In this document: one piece after another, positions 30,517 to 43,582 of the stretch
Layout: the number at the start of each line of letters is the position of its first letter
How positions within the stretch are numbered: position 1 is the stretch's first letter
Assembly (NCBI GenBank): GCA_008933825.1
Contig: WBUF01000002.1
Location: 62,001 to 126,000, forward strand
Reading direction: 5' to 3'
Length of the DNA: 64,000 nt
Origin: Rhodocyclaceae bacterium
GTDB taxonomy: Bacteria > Pseudomonadota > Gammaproteobacteria > Burkholderiales > Rhodocyclaceae
Made by a program: the position numbers and the translations under genes
Notes under the pieces: generated by a model
What the model was told of the DNA's origin: nothing
The model's database searches: none
The model's input: only the letters and a program-made list of their open reading frames with translations

Positions 30517-30619
30517 GAACAATATTTGCTGCAATGCACCATTCGTGTGTTCAAGCCGATCTTATTGATAACTGAAGCATTGTTGGCCCGTACGCGAGGA
30601 TTGGCGCGGGTTTTCAGGT

Positions 30620-30648
30620 TTGACAGATCTTTTATAAGACTATAAAAT
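30620..30648 (+). promoter_or_regulatory. Sigma70 promoter of the atp operon
   Basis: TTGACA (30620-30625) and TAAAAT (30643-30648) are separated by 17 bases and are close to perfect consensus. The first atp gene starts 78 bases downstream of the -10. Confidence 0.8.
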
Positions 30649-30725
30649 CGCCGTCTTTGTAAGCGGCGGCCACCGATGTTTTGCAGCGCGCAAAAGTGGT
30701 GAGTCGCCAGCGTGGTGAAGCCGGC

Positions 30726-32202
<1,477 letters not shown>

Positions 32203-32232
32203 TCGGCTCCGCCCAGTCAAGGAGCGATTAAC

Positions 32233-32706
32233 ATGAATCTGAACGCAACGCTGTTTGCCCAGCTCGTTGTGTTCTTCATTCTGGCGTGGTTCACGATGAA
32301 ATTCGTGTGGCCGCCCATCATGAAGGCACTCGACGAGCGCGCGAAGAAGATCGCCGACGGGCTATCGGCTGCGGACAAGGCGAAATCCGATCTGGCGCTG
32401 GCTGAAAAGAAAGTCGTCGATGAGCTTAAGAAGGCCCGCGAATCCGCCACCGAGCTGCGTGCCGGTGCCGAGAAGCAGGGCGCCCAGCTGATCGAGGAAG
32501 CCCGCCAGGAAGCGGCGAACATCGTCGCGCAGGCCCGCAAGGCCGCCGAAGGTGAAGCCGCCGTCGCCGCCCAGCGCGCCAAGGAGGCCCTGCGCGAGCA
32601 GGTCGCCGTCCTCGCCGTCGCCGGCGCCGAGCGCATCCTGCGCAAGGAAATCAACGCCCAAGTCCACGCTGATCTGCTGGCCAACCTGAAACAGGAACTC
32701 AAGTAA
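32233..32706 (+). CDS. atpF: ATP synthase F0 subunit b
   Basis: The 157-residue stator subunit has one N-terminal helix ([20 protein letters not shown]) followed by a long charged helical region that dimerises and reaches to the delta subunit. The opening [20 protein letters not shown] is typical of betaproteobacteria. It precedes atpH by three bases. Confidence 0.96.
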   Translation: MNLNATLFAQLVVFFILAWFTMKFVWPPIMKALDERAKKIADGLSAADKAKSDLALAEKKVVDELKKARESATELRAGAEKQGAQLIEEARQEAANIVAQARKAAEGEAAVAAQRAKEALREQVAVLAVAGAERILRKEINAQVHADLLANLKQELK

Positions 32707-32709
32707 GCC

Positions 32710-33243
32710 ATGGCCGAGAACATCACCCTCGCACGCCCCTACGCCGATGCCGCTTTCCAGCTGGCGCGGGCGACCAATGCGCTGGGTCCATGGCAGCAGG
32801 CCCTCGACCGCATGGCGGCCGTCGCCGCCGACGCGCAGATGGTGGAATGCATCGGCAATCCCCGCCTGCTGCCGGCGCAGGTCGCGCAGCTGTTCCTCGA
32901 CGTCGTCGGATCGGTTTCTGCCGAACAGCAGAACTTCGTCCGCCTCCTCGTCGACAACGAGCGCCTGCAGGTTCTCCCCGAGATCCGCGACCTTTACGTC
33001 GAACTGAAGAACGGGCAGGAGGGCGTGCAGGAGGCAGATATCGCCTCCGCCTTCCCGCTCGACGATGCCACGCTGAAGAACCTCGTCGCCGACCTTGAAG
33101 CCCGCTTCAAGTGCCGCATCCAGGCGAAGGTCAGCCTCGACCCCGAGCTCATCGGCGGGGTGCGGATCGCCGTCGGCGATCAAGTCATCGACGCTTCCGT
33201 GCGCGGCAAGCTCGCTTCCATGGCCACGGCGCTACAGAGCTAA
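32710..33243 (+). CDS. atpH: ATP synthase F1 subunit delta
   Basis: The 177-residue subunit links the F1 head to the b stator. The N-terminal helical bundle starts [20 protein letters not shown], and the C-terminal part has [40 protein letters not shown], both signatures of the OSCP/delta family. Confidence 0.96.
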   Translation: MAENITLARPYADAAFQLARATNALGPWQQALDRMAAVAADAQMVECIGNPRLLPAQVAQLFLDVVGSVSAEQQNFVRLLVDNERLQVLPEIRDLYVELKNGQEGVQEADIASAFPLDDATLKNLVADLEARFKCRIQAKVSLDPELIGGVRIAVGDQVIDASVRGKLASMATALQS

Positions 33244-33261
33244 GACACCAGGAGTCATCAC

Positions 33262-34800
<1,539 letters not shown>

Positions 34801-34819
34801 CCTTTAGCCGGAGCCAACC

Positions 34820-35686
34820 ATGCCAAGCGGCAAGGAAATACGCACCAAGATCAAGAGCGTGCAAAACACGCGCAAGATCACCAAGGCCATGGAGATGGTC
34901 GCGGCCTCGAAGATGCGCAAGGCACAGGAGCGCATGAAGGCCGCCCGTCCCTACGGCGAGAAGATCCGCCGGCTGGCCGCCAACCTGTCCCACGCCAACT
35001 CCGAGTACAAGCACCCCTTCCTCAAGAAGGCGGGCGAAGTGAAGCGCGTCGGCCTGATCGTCATCACGACCGACAAGGGACTGTGCGGCGGCCTCAACAC
35101 CAACGTGCTGCGCGTCGCCCTCAACAGCCTGAAGGAATGGGAAGGCAAGGGTGTCACCGACATCCGCGTCACCGCCATCGGCTCGAAGGGCCTCGGCTTC
35201 ATGCAGCGCCTCGGCGCCAAGGTCGTTTCCAACGTCACCCACCTCGGCGACACGCCGCACCTCGAGAAGATGATCGGCCCGGTGAAGGTCATGCTCGACG
35301 CCTTCCAGGCCGGCGAGCTCGACGCGGTCTACATCGCCTACACCCGCTTCCTCAACACCATGAAGCAGGAGCCGGTGCTGGAACAGTTGCTGCCGCTCTC
35401 CGGCGAACAGCTGCGCCAGACCGAGCACGGCTGGGACTACATCTACGAGCCGGACGCCCGCGCCGTCATCGACGAGCTGCTGGTCCGCTACGTCGAGGCA
35501 CTGGTGTACCAGTCGGTGGCCGAGAACATGGCCTCCGAGCAGAGCGCGCGGATGGTCGCCATGAAGGCCGCCTCCGACAACGCCGGCAACGTGATCAACG
35601 AGCTGCAGCTGGTCTACAACAAGACCCGCCAGGCCGCGATCACCAAGGAAATCTCTGAAATCGTCGGCGGAGCTGCCGCGGTTTGA
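34820..35686 (+). CDS. atpG: ATP synthase F1 subunit gamma
   Basis: The 288-residue central stalk begins [20 protein letters not shown], followed by [18 protein letters not shown]. The C-terminal helix has [20 protein letters not shown] and [20 protein letters not shown]. These coiled helices rotate inside the alpha3-beta3 head. The last codons form the left arm of a hairpin (35672-35695). Confidence 0.97.
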   Translation: MPSGKEIRTKIKSVQNTRKITKAMEMVAASKMRKAQERMKAARPYGEKIRRLAANLSHANSEYKHPFLKKAGEVKRVGLIVITTDKGLCGGLNTNVLRVALNSLKEWEGKGVTDIRVTAIGSKGLGFMQRLGAKVVSNVTHLGDTPHLEKMIGPVKVMLDAFQAGELDAVYIAYTRFLNTMKQEPVLEQLLPLSGEQLRQTEHGWDYIYEPDARAVIDELLVRYVEALVYQSVAENMASEQSARMVAMKAASDNAGNVINELQLVYNKTRQAAITKEISEIVGGAAAV

Positions 35687-35700
35687 TGCGGCAGCGTTTT
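35672..35700 (+). terminator. Hairpin with T4 at the atpG-atpD junction (possible attenuator)
   Basis: GCTGCCGC (35672-35679) pairs with GCGGCAGC (35688-35695) around an 8-base loop, followed by GTTTT. The left arm is inside the last atpG codons. It could trim transcription or stabilise the 3' end of the upstream message. Confidence 0.45.
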
Positions 35701-37180
<1,480 letters not shown>

Positions 37181-37190
37181 TGTTTTGCCC

Positions 37191-37230
37191 CTCCCCCTCT
37201 CCCGACAACGGGAGAGGGCCGGGGTGAGGG
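37191..37230. repeat. REP-like palindrome in the atpD-atpC gap
   Basis: CCCTCTCCC (37195-37203) pairs with GGGAGAGGG (37210-37218), followed by CCGGGGTGAGGG. This matches a CCCTCTCCC-type repetitive extragenic element common in proteobacteria. Related copies are at 37712 and 58831. Confidence 0.7.
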
Positions 37231-37239
37231 AAGGAAACC

Positions 37240-37662
37240 ATGGCAATGACCGTACACGTCGACATCGTCAGCGCGGAAGAGTCCATCTTCTCGGGACTGG
37301 CGGAGTTCGTCGTTCTCCCGGGCGAAGCCGGCGAGCTGGGCATCATGCCCGGCCACACGCCGCTGCTCACCCGCATCAAGCCGGGCGTCGTCCGCGTCAA
37401 GACGCAGGACGGCCACGAAGAGCTCGTCTTCGTCGCCGGCGGCATGCTCGAAGTGCAGCCCAACCTCGTCACCGTGCTGGCCGACACCGCCATCCGCGGC
37501 AAGGACCTCGACGAAGCCAAGGCCCTCGACGCCAAGAAGAAGGCCGAGGAAGCCCTGCAGAACAAGACCTCGCAACTCGAGTACGCCAAGGCCCAGGCCG
37601 AACTGGCCGAAGCCATCGCCCAACTCGCCGCCATCCAGAAACTGCGCAAGCCGCGGCACTGA
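37240..37662 (+). CDS. atpC: ATP synthase F1 subunit epsilon
   Basis: The 140-residue subunit sits on the gamma stalk and inhibits ATP hydrolysis. It has [39 protein letters not shown] and a C-terminal pair of helices rich in Ala, Lys and Glu. It ends the operon, and a clear terminator follows. Confidence 0.96.
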   Translation: MAMTVHVDIVSAEESIFSGLAEFVVLPGEAGELGIMPGHTPLLTRIKPGVVRVKTQDGHEELVFVAGGMLEVQPNLVTVLADTAIRGKDLDEAKALDAKKKAEEALQNKTSQLEYAKAQAELAEAIAQLAAIQKLRKPRH

Positions 37663-37683
37663 GCGACATCACGCTTCAAAACG

Positions 37684-37708
37684 AAAGGGCAGCTCAGGCT
37701 GCCCTTTT
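37684..37708 (+). terminator. Rho-independent terminator of the atp operon
   Basis: A 10-bp stem AAAGGGCAGC / GCTGCCCTTT (37684-37693 and 37698-37707) with a 4-base loop ends in TTTT and GCTTT. It lies 21 bp after the atpC stop. Confidence 0.9.
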
Positions 37709-37711
37709 GCT

Positions 37712-37752
37712 TTACCCCCTCGCCCCTCCGGGGAGAGGGTTGGGGAGAGGGG
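37712..37752. repeat. REP-like element after the atp terminator
   Basis: The segment has CCCCTCGCCCCTCC followed by GGGGAGAGGG and GGGGAGAGGGG, the same style as the element at 37191. It marks the border between the atp operon and the accessory island. Confidence 0.65.
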
Positions 37753-37778
37753 CAAAATTCCAGACATGGCCTGGCTGC

Positions 37779-37807
37779 TTGAAGGGCGTGTTTGGCGCGC
37801 CTATACT
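37779..37807 (+). promoter_or_regulatory. Promoter of the VapBC45-like pair, probably leaderless
   Basis: TTGAAG (37779-37784) and TATACT (37802-37807) are 17 bases apart. The expected start of the RNA is within a base or two of the ATG at 37815, so the message would be leaderless, or a second ATG at 37821 would be used. Confidence 0.55.
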
Positions 37808-37814
37808 TCGCCCC

Positions 37815-38510
37815 ATGCTGATGACGAAAGCAGCCCAAACGGACTTCCGCGAAACCCCCCTCTACACCGCCGCCGAGGCGGCGCACTACCTGCGCGTTCC
37901 CGTCTCGACGGTGCGGGCCTGGGCCTTTGGCCAGGGTCAGCGCAAGGATGGCGGACGCAAGTTCAAACCGGTGATCGCCTTGGCAAACCGCCAGGGCAGG
38001 CTGCTCTCGTTCATCAACCTGGTCGAGCTGTTCGTGCTCTCCGCGATCCGCCGCCGGCATGGCGTGGCCCTGCCGCAGGTGCGCAAGGCGCTGGATTACC
38101 TGAAAAAGAGCTTTCCCTCGCCGCATCCGCTCGCGGACAATGAGTTTCAGACCAATGGCGTCGACCTCTTCGTTGAGAAATTCGGCGAGTACCTCAATCT
38201 GTTGCGTGAAGGCCAGATCGAGATCAGGGGGCTGATCGAGGCCCGTCTGCGCTGCGTCATGCGCGACGAGGCGGGCATGCCGCTCAAGCTGTATCTCTCC
38301 CCGCGCGCCGACAACGAGCGCGGCATCGTGGTGATCGATCCGCGCCTCGGCTTCGGCCGGCCGGTCATCGAGGGCACCGGCATCCGCACCGAAGTCATCG
38401 TCGGCCGCTTCAGCGCCGGCGAGACGATCGACTCGATCGCCGATGACTACGGCCGCTCGCGCGCCGAAATCGAGGAAATCGTCCGCAGCGAACTGCCGCT
38501 CGCCGCGTGA
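37815..38510 (+). CDS. VapB45-like antitoxin, MerR-type N-terminus with DUF433
   Basis: The 231-residue protein has an N-terminal helix-turn-helix (YTAAEAAHYLRVPVSTVRAW) and a C-terminal DUF433 domain (GFGRPVIEGTGIRTEVIVGR, DSIADDYGRSRAEIEEIVRS). This architecture matches the M. tuberculosis VapB45 antitoxin (Rv2018). It should bind its own promoter and neutralise the following PIN-like protein. The next gene starts at a GTG that overlaps this stop by four bases, typical for a toxin-antitoxin pair. Confidence 0.82.
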   Translation: MLMTKAAQTDFRETPLYTAAEAAHYLRVPVSTVRAWAFGQGQRKDGGRKFKPVIALANRQGRLLSFINLVELFVLSAIRRRHGVALPQVRKALDYLKKSFPSPHPLADNEFQTNGVDLFVEKFGEYLNLLREGQIEIRGLIEARLRCVMRDEAGMPLKLYLSPRADNERGIVVIDPRLGFGRPVIEGTGIRTEVIVGRFSAGETIDSIADDYGRSRAEIEEIVRSELPLAA

Positions 38511-38908
38511 CGCCGAAGCCCTCCGGCGACCTCGTCTTCTTCATCGACCGCAGTCTCGGCCGCAAGCAGGTGGCGCAGGCCCTGCGCGGGGCTGGCGCAA
38601 CGGTGGAAGTGCACGACGATCATTTTCCTCAAACCACCCCCGATGTCGACTGGCTGGCCGAAGTCGGCCGGCGCGGCTGGGTGGTGCTCTCCAAGGACGA
38701 GCGCATCCGCCGCAACCGCATCGAGCGCGCTGCGCTCGATGCCGCGCGCGTCCGGGCCTTCTTCCTGACGCAGCAGGACATCACCGGGCAGGAGATGGCG
38801 GAGCTTTTCAACAGCGCCCTCCTGGGCATGACCAGGCGGGCCGTTTCCGAACCCGCGCCCTTCATCTTCACGGTCTCACGCAGCGGTAAGTTTTCGCGGG
38901 TCAAGTAA
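38507..38908 (+). CDS. PIN-like ribonuclease toxin, VapC45/DUF5615-like
   Basis: The 133-residue product has the PIN-like pattern FFIDRSLGRKQVAQALRGAG with an early acidic residue, then DVDWLAEVGRRGWVVLSKDE with a later acidic pair, and RNRIERAALDAARVRAFFLT. This fits VapC45-type toxins, which cleave RNA. The start is a GTG overlapping the antitoxin stop. It ends a short plus-strand pair in the island. A dispersed-repeat copy lies 17 bp after its stop. Confidence 0.8.
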   Translation: MTPKPSGDLVFFIDRSLGRKQVAQALRGAGATVEVHDDHFPQTTPDVDWLAEVGRRGWVVLSKDERIRRNRIERAALDAARVRAFFLTQQDITGQEMAELFNSALLGMTRRAVSEPAPFIFTVSRSGKFSRVK

Positions 38909-38925
38909 TCTCGCGGGTGGTCTGC

Positions 38926-38953
38926 CGCCGTGCTGGGCGGACTCACTTTTGCG
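38926..38953 (+). repeat. 28-bp dispersed repeat, copy 5 (between toxin and helicase)
   Basis: The left box is GCCGT; the right box is ACTCACTTTTGCG instead of ACTGACTTTTGCC. It is intergenic and precedes the helicase gene by about 110 bp. Confidence 0.7.
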
Positions 38954-39060
38954 CATATCTCGTGCGCTACACAGAGGTGGGATTTGGCGTAAGGCTTTCT
39001 ACAGAATGGCTGGTCGATGATGATAAGCTGAGGGTGATGCAGTCATCATCGAATGGAAAC

Positions 39061-42000
39061 ATGGCCTTACCTGACGGACTATACGACCTGCTTTTGACCG
39101 AAGGAATTGCGGCCAAGCTTGTCAAGGAACACGCCGAAATCCGGGACATCCGAGATGGTGCATCCGAATTTCTGGTCGATGCATTGGCTCGTCAGTTGGT
39201 TGGCATTCTCGAAGACTTGTCGGGCGATGGGAATGAAAAGCTGCGCCGACAGCTTGAGCTAGTGAATGGCCTATTGGTTACCTTGCGGCAGACGATTGAA
39301 TCAGAGGGTGGCAATGGGGTCTCTGCCCAAGTCGTTGACCTTATATCTCAGCCAGCGCGCTTGCTGAAGGCCGTTCAGCGCGATCAACAGTTTCAAACGC
39401 CGCCAGAAGTTGGTTTATCTGCGCCTTGGCTTTTCACTGCAGGCAAAGGTTCTCCTTCGTTACTACAGGAAATCCGGCGCGAACTAGCATCCGCCGATCA
39501 GATAGACATTCTGGTGAGCTTCATCACCGTTTCCGGCGTGCGCAAGCTGCAAGACGTATTGCAGCAGATTACGGCACTATCGGCGGACGGCAAGGTGCCG
39601 ACCCGCATTCGCATTCTGACCACGACCTACACGGGCGCCACGGAGGCACGTGCTCTCGATGAGCTTGCGCGTCTGCCTGGTTGCGAGGTGCGGGTTTCGC
39701 TCGACGGGCGGCGTACTCGCCTGCATGCCAAGGCATGGATTTTTCAGCGCAACACAGGTTTCGGTTCGGCCTACGTCGGCAGCGCGAACCTGTCCGGCGC
39801 TGCATTGACGGGCGGGCTGGAGTGGACGGTGAAGCTGACGCAGCGCTCGCAGGAGGCGCTGTTTGCGCGGGCCAACGCACACTTCGAAACGTTGTGGGAG
39901 GACAACGAGTTCCAGCGCTACGATCCGGAGAATGCAGACCATCGTCATGCACTCGCAGTCGCGCTCGGCCGTGAGGCCGGCGACTCGCTCACAGTTATTC
40001 CCAGCTTCTTCGATCTGCAGCCCAAGACCTACCAGCAGGACATGCTGGAACAACTCGCGGCAGAGCGGGCGCACGGGCGATACCGCAATCTCGTCGTGGC
40101 GGCGACAGGTACCGGCAAGACTGTTGTAGCGGCCTTCGATTATCGAAATACCTGCCGTAACGAAGGCGGCCGACCGCGGCTTCTGTTCGTAGCGCATCGC
40201 GAGGAGATTTTGCGTCAAGCGCTGCGCACGTACCGTGAGGTCCTGCGCGACCCCGATTTCGGCGAACTGCTTGCGGGCGGGTATCAGCCGGAGCGCGCTG
40301 ACCATATCTTCGCCACGATCGACAGTTTGACGAGCCGGGATCTATTGACCACGTTCGGGGCTGAATACTGGCACACGGTTGTCGTCGACGAGTGTCACCG
40401 TCTTGCAGCTGATCGCTTCCATGCGTTTGTGACTGCAGTGCGTCCGCGCCTTCTCCTGGGGTTGACGGCAACCCCGGAGCGCAGCGATGGACAAGCAATC
40501 ACAACGTACTTCGATCCGCGGCCCGATGGAAGCCCAGCCGTGGAGCTTCGCCTGTGGCACGCGCTCGATCTTCAGCTGCTTTCCCCGTTTGAGTACTACG
40601 CGTGTGACGATGCCACCGACTTTTCTGATGTGCCATGGGATCGCCCTGGCGAGCGGGAGGCGGTCGACAATCTTGTCACGGGTAACGATGTCCGCGCCAA
40701 ACTTGTCGTCAACGAATGGCGACGTCTTGCGGCTGACCCACTTCGTTCGAAGGCCTTGGTGTTCTGTGTATCGGTGGCTCACGCCCAGTTCATGACGGAT
40801 TGGCTTATTCGTGCAGGCATACCCGCCGCATGCGTGGTTGGCACTACGGCTGATGTAGAGCGACTCCGCGCGCCGCAGCGACTGCAGAATGGCGAGCTGA
40901 ACGCCTTGGTGACGGTGGACCTCTACAACGAGGGAGTTGACCTGCCGTCGGTTGACACCTTGCTCCTGCTCCGGCCCACCCAAAGTCCGGTGTTGTTTCA
41001 GCAGCAGATTGGACGTGGGTTGCGTCTCTCTCCTGGAAAAGAGAGTTGCCTGATCCTTGACTTTGTTGGGCAGCAACGCGCTGATTTCCGCTTCGACCGG
41101 CTGTTATCGGGGCTGACTGGGTTGCCTCGCCGCGCCCTGACCGAAGGCGTCGAGCAGGGTTTTGGCAGTTTGCCACCGGGCTGCCATATTCACTTGCAGA
41201 AGCAAACGCGCGAGCAAGTGCTTAAAGGGTTGCGCAACCTGACGTTGCAGAACTGGCAAAGACTGCGAACCGAGCTGCAGTCATATGTAGCACTGCGGGG
41301 AAGAGCCTCGATCAGGCTGGCAGAATTCTTGCACGACCAGGCTCTGGAGTTGGAGGATGTTTACCGATCCAGCGGACGCAGCGGCTGGACCGCGCTGAAG
41401 GGTGATGTCGGCATGATCGCGTCGGAACCCGGGCCGGAAGAGGACTACTTTACTCGGCGATTTGGAGACCTCCTTCACGTGGATGACCCGAAGCGGCTCG
41501 ATTTGCTGCAGAACATTGGGGAGTCTGGTGCCCGGATGGATCAAATGTCGCCAGAGACAGTGCTTTCTTCGCAAATGCTGGCCTATCAGGTCGACGGTCG
41601 GCATGATCAGGCGGCAGATCACAGTGCCTTCCTCGCACGATTAGAAATGCATCCTCTTATTTGCGATGAACTTGCCGAGCTGGCCGGCCTTCTTCAGACC
41701 CGAAACACCTTGCCTTTCATAAGTGTCACTGGGCTCGAAGACACGCCGCTATGTCTTCATGCTGCGTACGGGGTTAGAGAAATCCTGACAGCTGTTGGTT
41801 GGCTAACTGCCACACGACGCGCACCGTTTCAAGCTGGTGTTTTGCCGCTGATCGAACGAAAAACTGAACTACTTTTTGTCACTCTTGATAAGAGCGAGGG
41901 ATATCACGATCGGATTGCTTACCACGACTACGCAATCAGCGCCGACCGCTTCCATTGGCAGACGCAGAACAGCGCGGGCCCCGATACGATGAGCGGCCGC

Positions 42001-42198
42001 CGTTACCTGGAAAGCCCTGGAAACGGCTGGCAATTCCAACTGTTCGTGCGTGTCCGTAAGGGCGATGCTTACCGGGCATGTGGTCGGGTATCACTGGAAA
42101 AGGCCGAAGGGGATCGCCCGATGAGTTTGATCTGGCGTATGGAGATACCACTACCAGCGCGATTGTTCCGTGAGTTCAGCGTCCTGCGAGGCATGTGA
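39061..42198 (+). CDS. PLD-like nuclease / DEAD-DEAH (SF2) helicase / DUF3427 protein
   Basis: The 1045-residue protein has three parts. A phospholipase-D-like nuclease domain (about 130-290) has LHAKAWIF near residue 221 followed by YVGSANLSGAALTGGLEW, the HxK and GSAN signature. An SF2 helicase core follows, with AATGTGKTVVAAF near 349, motif II DECHRLA near 442, LGLTATPERSDG and IGRGLRLSPGKESCLILDFV. The C-terminus matches DUF3427 (SPGNGWQFQLFVRVRKGDAY, RPMSLIWRMEIPLPARLFRE). Such proteins sit in variable islands and are plausible nucleic-acid defence factors, but this one has no partner gene. Composition is visibly less GC-rich than the neighbours, which suggests transfer. ATG 39037 is an alternative start. 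Confidence 0.85.
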   Translation: MALPDGLYDLLLTEGIAAKLVKEHAEIRDIRDGASEFLVDALARQLVGILEDLSGDGNEKLRRQLELVNGLLVTLRQTIESEGGNGVSAQVVDLISQPARLLKAVQRDQQFQTPPEVGLSAPWLFTAGKGSPSLLQEIRRELASADQIDILVSFITVSGVRKLQDVLQQITALSADGKVPTRIRILTTTYTGATEARALDELARLPGCEVRVSLDGRRTRLHAKAWIFQRNTGFGSAYVGSANLSGAALTGGLEWTVKLTQRSQEALFARANAHFETLWEDNEFQRYDPENADHRHALAVALGREAGDSLTVIPSFFDLQPKTYQQDMLEQLAAERAHGRYRNLVVAATGTGKTVVAAFDYRNTCRNEGGRPRLLFVAHREEILRQALRTYREVLRDPDFGELLAGGYQPERADHIFATIDSLTSRDLLTTFGAEYWHTVVVDECHRLAADRFHAFVTAVRPRLLLGLTATPERSDGQAITTYFDPRPDGSPAVELRLWHALDLQLLSPFEYYACDDATDFSDVPWDRPGEREAVDNLVTGNDVRAKLVVNEWRRLAADPLRSKALVFCVSVAHAQFMTDWLIRAGIPAACVVGTTADVERLRAPQRLQNGELNALVTVDLYNEGVDLPSVDTLLLLRPTQSPVLFQQQIGRGLRLSPGKESCLILDFVGQQRADFRFDRLLSGLTGLPRRALTEGVEQGFGSLPPGCHIHLQKQTREQVLKGLRNLTLQNWQRLRTELQSYVALRGRASIRLAEFLHDQALELEDVYRSSGRSGWTALKGDVGMIASEPGPEEDYFTRRFGDLLHVDDPKRLDLLQNIGESGARMDQMSPETVLSSQMLAYQVDGRHDQAADHSAFLARLEMHPLICDELAELAGLLQTRNTLPFISVTGLEDTPLCLHAAYGVREILTAVGWLTATRRAPFQAGVLPLIERKTELLFVTLDKSEGYHDRIAYHDYAISADRFHWQTQNSAGPDTMSGRRYLESPGNGWQFQLFVRVRKGDAYRACGRVSLEKAEGDRPMSLIWRMEIPLPARLFREFSVLRGM

Positions 42199-42221
42199 TT
42201 TCGACTTAGCACCTTCGTCGG

Positions 42222-42249
42222 CGCCGTGCCGCAGAGACTGACTTTTCCC
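42222..42249 (+). repeat. 28-bp dispersed repeat, copy 6 (next to decayed toxin gene)
   Basis: The copy has GCCGT and GACTGACTTTT at the standard spacing. It ends at the base next to the stop codon of the parE remnant and lies 24 bp after the helicase stop. With copy 5 it brackets the helicase gene in direct orientation. Confidence 0.78.
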
Positions 42250-42449
42250 TCAGACCCCCAGCAGCCGGCGCTCCCGCAGCGTTAGCATGCCGCGCCGATC
42301 ATCCGTGACCCGGTAGACCACGCGGTAGGGCTTGAAGCGGGTTTCGCGGAATTCGCGGATGCCGAGTGCGTGGAATTCGCGCAGGAAGGCGCCGCGCTCG
42401 GGAAAAAGGCGCGCGCGGCGTCTTCGGTGAGGAAGACCTCGAAGCGCAT
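42250..42449 (-). pseudogene. ParE/RelE-type toxin remnant with internal deletion and frameshift
   Basis: On the minus strand an ATG at 42449 opens with MRFEVFLTEDAARA, the normal start of a ParE toxin. In another frame the end is also normal: FPERGAFLREFHALGIREFR, ETRFKPYRVVYRVTDDR and the C-terminal LTLRERRLLGV. The middle, about 35 codons, is missing and the two halves are out of frame. The antitoxin upstream is intact. The remnant lies 38 bp from the antitoxin stop, in the expected order. Confidence 0.8.
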
Positions 42450-42487
42450 CAGCCCCGCGCCTTCCTGCGGCGCAGGCGCCTGACGGC

Positions 42488-42724
42488 CTACGATGCCGGC
42501 ACGACCTTGCCTTCCTCGATCTGCCGGGTGCCCAGGGCGAGGATCTTGAGGAGCGCCATCGTCTCCTGCGCCTCTTCGTAGGTGGCGACGTCCTGCATGA
42601 CCGCCTTGGCTTCGCCGTTCTGGGTGATGACCAGGTGTTCGCGCCGCTCGGCGAGCTCGCGGATGATTTTCGCCGCGTTGGATTTTACGTAGCTGATGGG
42701 CTTGATGCGGGTGGTGTATTTCAT
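42488..42724 (-). CDS. Phd/YefM family antitoxin
   Basis: The 78-residue protein has KPISYVKSNAAKIIRELAER and REHLVITQNGEAKAVMQDVA, the DNA-binding and dimerisation core of Phd/YefM antitoxins. An AAGGAG site precedes the ATG. It would normally neutralise the adjacent ParE-type toxin, which is broken here, so it is now an orphan that may still repress its promoter. Confidence 0.9.
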   Translation of the reverse strand: MKYTTRIKPISYVKSNAAKIIRELAERREHLVITQNGEAKAVMQDVATYEEAQETMALLKILALGTRQIEEGKVVPAS

Positions 42725-42745
42725 GGCGTCTCCTTGCGGTCGGTC

Positions 42746-42772
42746 GGACCGAACATAGTCCGTATTCGGTCC
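42746..42772 (-). promoter_or_regulatory. Inverted repeat upstream of the Phd-type antitoxin (operator candidate)
   Basis: GGACCGAA (42746-42753) and TTCGGTCC (42765-42772) are perfect complements separated by 11 bases, 22 bp before the start codon. This is the usual place for autoregulation by Phd-type antitoxins. Confidence 0.6.
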
Positions 42773-42788
42773 TGCCGGAAGCGATTGC

Positions 42789-42816
42789 CGCCGTGTTGCG
42801 GGGGCTGACTTTCCGC
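42789..42816 (+). repeat. 28-bp dispersed repeat, copy 7 (between antitoxin modules)
   Basis: The copy has GCCGT and then GCTGACTTTCCGC in place of GACTGACTTTTGCC. It is intergenic, between the Phd and HigA genes. Confidence 0.7.
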
Positions 42817-42836
42817 TGGGAATCAGCCGGGACGTT

Positions 42837-43196
42837 CTACGCCGCCTGCTTGATCAGGGATTCCGCCGGAATGCCCAGCCCCTTGTGCAGCTTCCAGGCC
42901 ATGGCCAGGGTCAGCGGGCGCTTGTGGTTGAGCACTTCGTACACCCGGTTCGGCCGGCCGATGTAGGGCACCAGGTCCTTGACGGCGAGGTTGCGCTGCT
43001 CCATGACGAACTTGATGGCTTCCACCGGATCGGGCAGGTCGAGCGGGAAATGTCTGGCTTCGTAGGCTTCGACCAGGGTGACCAGAACGTCCAGCCGGTC
43101 GCCCTCGGGCGTGTTGCGCTTCGCCGTCATCAGACGCTCGATTTCCACGAGCGCCGCTTCGTAGTCGCGTTTGGTCCTGATCGGTTTGATGTCCAT
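42837..43196 (-). CDS. higA: HigA family antitoxin (helix-turn-helix)
   Basis: The 119-residue protein starts MDIKPIRTKRDYEAALVEIE, with LDVLVTLVEAYEARHFPLDL and a C-terminal XRE-type helix-turn-helix (MEQRNLAVKDLVPYIGRPNR, VYEVLNHKRPLTLAMAWKLH). This is the HigA arrangement in toxin-first HigBA modules. It lies 17 bp after the higB stop on the same strand and should bind and repress the shared promoter. Confidence 0.88.
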   Translation of the reverse strand: MDIKPIRTKRDYEAALVEIERLMTAKRNTPEGDRLDVLVTLVEAYEARHFPLDLPDPVEAIKFVMEQRNLAVKDLVPYIGRPNRVYEVLNHKRPLTLAMAWKLHKGLGIPAESLIKQAA

Positions 43197-43213
43197 TCGA
43201 ATGCCTCGCTTGC

Positions 43214-43507
43214 CTATATCGTCTGCGCGTCGATTGCGTCGTACTGCCGATGCGTGCCGATGAATCTGACGTAAACGACCCGGTAGGGGTAGTTGATCCA
43301 GACCACGATCCGGTACTTGTTGCCGCCGATGTTGAACACCGCGCGGCCGTCCTTCAGGATGCTGGCGCTGCCGATCTCGCGCTTCACGTCGGCCGGCGAC
43401 GCCCAGTCCGCCCCGAGCACCTGCCGGTACCACGCCAGCGCCGGCTCGCGCGCATCATCGTGCTTCCCGATGAATTGCTTGATCGTGCGCAGGGCTATGA
43501 CACGCAT
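43214..43507 (-). CDS. higB: HigB family mRNA interferase toxin
   Basis: The 97-residue basic protein has MRVIALRTIKQFIGKHDDAR, LKDGRAVFNIGGNKYRIVVW and YRVVYVRFIGTHRQYDAIDA, the RelE-fold HigB pattern with the characteristic GTHxxYD end. It should cleave ribosome-bound mRNA. I choose ATG 43507, because a palindromic operator occupies 43517-43539 and covers a possible earlier ATG (43519). Confidence 0.88.
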   Translation of the reverse strand: MRVIALRTIKQFIGKHDDAREPALAWYRQVLGADWASPADVKREIGSASILKDGRAVFNIGGNKYRIVVWINYPYRVVYVRFIGTHRQYDAIDAQTI

Positions 43508-43516
43508 GGAATGCAG

Positions 43517-43539
43517 CATAGTCCCAAGTCGGGACTATG
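43517..43539 (-). promoter_or_regulatory. higBA operator palindrome
   Basis: CATAGTCCC (43517-43525) and GGGACTATG (43531-43539) are perfect 9-bp complements with a 5-base spacer, ten bases before the higB start. It is a probable HigA binding site. Confidence 0.7.
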
Positions 43540-43582
43540 GCAAGGGCCGCTGCCGCCTGCGCGGGCGTTCGGGTAGGTCCAT

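Noticed and set aside
38926-42249. The direct repeats around the helicase gene as target-site duplications of a transposon
   Set aside because: The same repeat occurs at many other loci, including core genes, and no transposase or terminal inverted repeats are present.
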